Shown: one piece after another, positions 62,137-64,000 of the stretch
Numbering within the stretch: position 1 is the stretch's first letter
Layout of the letters: each line of letters starts with the position of its first letter
DNA from: Bilophila wadsworthia ATCC 49260
GTDB taxonomy: Bacteria > Desulfobacterota > Desulfovibrionia > Desulfovibrionales > Desulfovibrionaceae
Reading direction: 5' to 3'
DNA length: 64,000 nt
NCBI RefSeq assembly: GCF_000701705.1
Contig: NZ_JNJP01000011.1
Coordinates: 11,410 to 75,409 of the forward strand
Program-made: the position numbers and the translations under genes
The notes under the pieces: generated by a model
Database searches by the model: none
What the model was told of the DNA's origin: nothing
The model's input: only the letters and a program-made list of their open reading frames with translations

Positions 62137-62793
62137 ATGACGTATTATGCCATCAACGGAAGCCCGAGAAAAACCCACAACACCGCAACCATCCTGAACA
62201 AAGCCCTTGAAGGCGTGAAGGCGGCCGATCCACAGGCGCAAACGGAACTGATCCATCTCTACAGCCACGATTTTTCCGGATGCGTGAGCTGTTTCGAGTG
62301 CAAGCGCCTCGGCGGGAAAAGCTACGGCAAATGCGCCGTCCGGGACGGTTTGACGCCGATTCTGGAGCGCCTCGCCGATGCGGACGGCATCATCTTCGGC
62401 TCGCCCGTCTATTTCCACAGCATTACCGGCAAGATGCGTATGTTCTTCGAAAGGCTCCTCTTCCAGTATTTCGTCTACGACGCCGACTATTCCGCGCTGT
62501 CCCCGAAACGGATGCCCACGGCGTTCGTCTACACCATGAACGTGCCCTACCAAGTCATGCTCGAGAGCCACTACACGGAGAGCTTCCAGAGCATGGAGTC
62601 TTTCATTCAGAGGGTGTTCTCCAAACCCGAAACCCTCTATGTGAACGACACGTACCAATTCAGCGACTACAGTAAATACAAGGCCGATCGTTTCTCGGAA
62701 ACCGACAAGGCCCGCCATCGGGAACAGCAGTTCCCCATCGACTGCCAAAAAGCCTTTGAATTGGGCAAGGCTCTGGTAAAACGCAACGGCTAG
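62137..62793 (+). CDS. Flavodoxin-like NAD(P)H-dependent oxidoreductase
   Basis: 218 residues. The FMN-binding signature of the NADPH-dependent FMN reductase group is YYAINGSPRKTHNTATIL (about 3-20), followed by FSGCVSCFECKR (three Cys, about 46-57) and IIFGSPVYFHSITGKMRMFFERL (about 86-108). AAGGAG lies 7 bases before the ATG. It probably reduces flavin, quinone or electrophile substrates and is likely controlled by the divergent HxlR regulator. The stop overlaps the lpxK stop by four bases on the opposite strand. Confidence 0.9.
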   Translation: MTYYAINGSPRKTHNTATILNKALEGVKAADPQAQTELIHLYSHDFSGCVSCFECKRLGGKSYGKCAVRDGLTPILERLADADGIIFGSPVYFHSITGKMRMFFERLLFQYFVYDADYSALSPKRMPTAFVYTMNVPYQVMLESHYTESFQSMESFIQRVFSKPETLYVNDTYQFSDYSKYKADRFSETDKARHREQQFPIDCQKAFELGKALVKRNG

Positions 62794-63845
62794 AAAAGAC
62801 CCTTGCGCTTCGCCCACGCATCCAGCCAATGCGGGAAAGCGGCCTCGGTCCACAGCGCGGGCCCGAAGGCCGCTTCAACCCGCAACGCCCACGCATCCGC
62901 CAACCTCAGTTCCCGTAACTTTACGGCGTCTTTGCTGGTGCAGATCACGGACATGCCGAGCCCTTCCAGCTTTGCCGCGTCTTCCGGCGTGTAGGCATGG
63001 TGGTCGGGGTAAACAATATATTCGGCGGGCTCGCGGCCCATGAACCGGGCCACCGTTTCCCACACCTGCGCCGGATCGCCCACGCCCGTCGCCAGCGCAT
63101 ACGGCTTCCCGGCAAACGCGTCGGCATCCCGGCATTCGTCCGTTCCGATCTTGCGCAACGAACCCGGGCGCAACGAAAAGCTGAACAGCGGGCGGCGGAA
63201 TCCGGCAAGGCGCCGTTCGCAGGCCGGGCGCAGGCTCTCCCACGCTTCCGGCGAGCACTTGATCATGAAAACATCGGCCCGCTCCAGCGCTTCCGGGCCT
63301 TCGCGCCATGCCCCGGCGGGGATCACGCGGCCCCAGCCGTCGCCCAGATCGTCGGGCCGCAGGAGGACGATATCGAGATCGCGCCGCACCTTCACATGCT
63401 GGAACCCGTCGTCCAGCACGAACAAATCCGGGCTCAGCCGTTCCTCTGCCCAGCGCCCCGAGCGTCTGCGGTCCGGGTCCACCATCACCGCAGCGGACGG
63501 GTGCTCAAGCGCCAGCATGAGCGGTTCGTCCCCCGCCTCCCCCGGCGTCCGTGACGGCGACACATGCAACGGCAATTCCGGAGGCTGTGCCTTATACCCC
63601 CGCGACAGCACCACCGCCCGCAGGCCCCGCGCCTCGCTCCAGCCGAGCAGCCAATCCACCACGGGGGTTTTGCCCGTCCCGCCCCATGCGATGTTCCCCA
63701 CGGAAACGCACTGGCACACGGGCCGGAACGCGGGCGAGCCTTCGTTTTCCCATTTTGCCCTGCGCGCGGCCAGTATTCGGCGGTACAGCAACGAAACCGG
63801 CGTCAGCAGAGGCCTCAGTCGTTTTTGCCAGCTCAACGGGTTCAT
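62790..63845 (-). CDS. lpxK: LpxK, tetraacyldisaccharide 4'-kinase
   Basis: 351 residues, normal length. The Walker A region is VGNIAWGGTGKTPVVDWLL (about 55-73), preceded by an N-terminal membrane-associated helix (LRPLLTPVSLLYRRILAARR). DPDRRRSGRWAEERL and FVLDDGFQHVKVRRDLDIVLL are typical of the family. It adds the 4'-phosphate of lipid A, which shows that the organism has an LPS outer membrane. The ATG at 63845 (MNPLSWQKRL) is preferred; the frame stays open into the repeat upstream. Confidence 0.95.
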   Translation of the reverse strand: MNPLSWQKRLRPLLTPVSLLYRRILAARRAKWENEGSPAFRPVCQCVSVGNIAWGGTGKTPVVDWLLGWSEARGLRAVVLSRGYKAQPPELPLHVSPSRTPGEAGDEPLMLALEHPSAAVMVDPDRRRSGRWAEERLSPDLFVLDDGFQHVKVRRDLDIVLLRPDDLGDGWGRVIPAGAWREGPEALERADVFMIKCSPEAWESLRPACERRLAGFRRPLFSFSLRPGSLRKIGTDECRDADAFAGKPYALATGVGDPAQVWETVARFMGREPAEYIVYPDHHAYTPEDAAKLEGLGMSVICTSKDAVKLRELRLADAWALRVEAAFGPALWTEAAFPHWLDAWAKRKGLF

Positions 63846-63859
63846 GGCGTTCCTTTTGA

Positions 63860-63975
63860 GGGGGAGGGAGAGGAGGAGAAAGAGGAAGATTGGGGAAGGG
63901 GGAGAACCTTTCTGGAGAAAGGTTCTCCCCCTTCCCCAACCCCCATCCCCCACTCCCAAGACTTTCGCCTTTATC
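63860..63975. repeat. Dispersed long palindrome, copy 7
   Basis: The arms 63890-63913 and 63916-63939 are perfectly complementary over 24 bp with a GG loop and the core CCTTTCTGGAGAAAGG; CTCCCAAGACTTTCGCC follows at 63953-63969. It lies upstream of lpxK. Confidence 0.9.
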
Positions 63976-64000
63976 GAATCCCTTTTCTCAGCTTTTCCGA

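Overview
The window looks like chromosomal DNA of a high-GC anaerobic delta-proteobacterium (Desulfobacterota), most likely family Desulfovibrionaceae. The pointers are a kdp locus with a split KdpD and a sigma-54 response regulator, as I remember from Desulfovibrio, a MucR/Ros-type zinc-finger regulator, TRAP transporters, a PSE-type sulfate/sulfite exporter, LpxK (so a Gram-negative envelope) and a triheme cytochrome c peroxidase. Bilophila is a good guess but the sequence alone does not prove it.

Layout. 1-2 kb: a manganese (yybP-ykoY) riboswitch with its own promoter and terminator, leading into a DUF47/PiT phosphate transporter pair. 2-10 kb: a YeiH-type exporter with a 56-residue membrane peptide, then a TRAP cluster in which two paralogous binding proteins flank one DctQM permease. 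9.8-12 kb: an EamA exporter and a LysR regulator. 12.2-13.8 kb: tRNA-Leu(GAG), a broken P4-type integrase and a decayed IS5-family element, which is the scar of a mobile island. 13.9-21.6 kb: two hybrid histidine kinases and a PAS-GGDEF protein, all on the minus strand. 22-23.4 kb: an MFS transporter. 23.7-31.9 kb: a five-gene operon (SWIM zinc finger, DUF5691, MoxR-type AAA+, DUF5682, VWA), the best candidate here for a little-described system. 32-36.8 kb: a small GGDEF protein, a rhodanese, a MucR regulator, a cytochrome c peroxidase and a hypothetical protein. 36.9-46.4 kb: kdpFABC, a KdpD sensor domain without kinase, a separate histidine kinase and a sigma-54 activator, behind a near-consensus sigma-54 promoter. 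46.8-49.6 kb: DUF3467, YitT, MsrBA fusion and two identical tRNA-Ala(GGC). 49.9-56.4 kb: a dense minus-strand run guaB-guaA-tatB-tatC-hisB-lipoprotein-hisA. 56.7-64 kb: UspA, cardiolipin synthase, RNase R (3' end overlapping cls on the other strand), an HxlR regulator divergent from a flavodoxin-like reductase, and lpxK.

A second theme is structural. At least seven intergenic gaps carry one family of long G-rich/C-rich palindromes centred on CCTTTCTGGAGAAAGG or variants, often next to a CCCAAGACTTT motif. The most regular copy has a perfect 25-bp stem with a 2-base loop. They look like a dispersed REP/MITE-like repeat peculiar to this genome.

How genes work together: the phosphate and potassium loci each carry a visible regulatory device (Mn riboswitch; sigma-54 promoter plus activator). 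The TRAP and YeiH genes fit uptake of an organic acid or sulfonate and export of an oxyanion, but no catabolic enzyme is in the window, so their substrates stay unknown.
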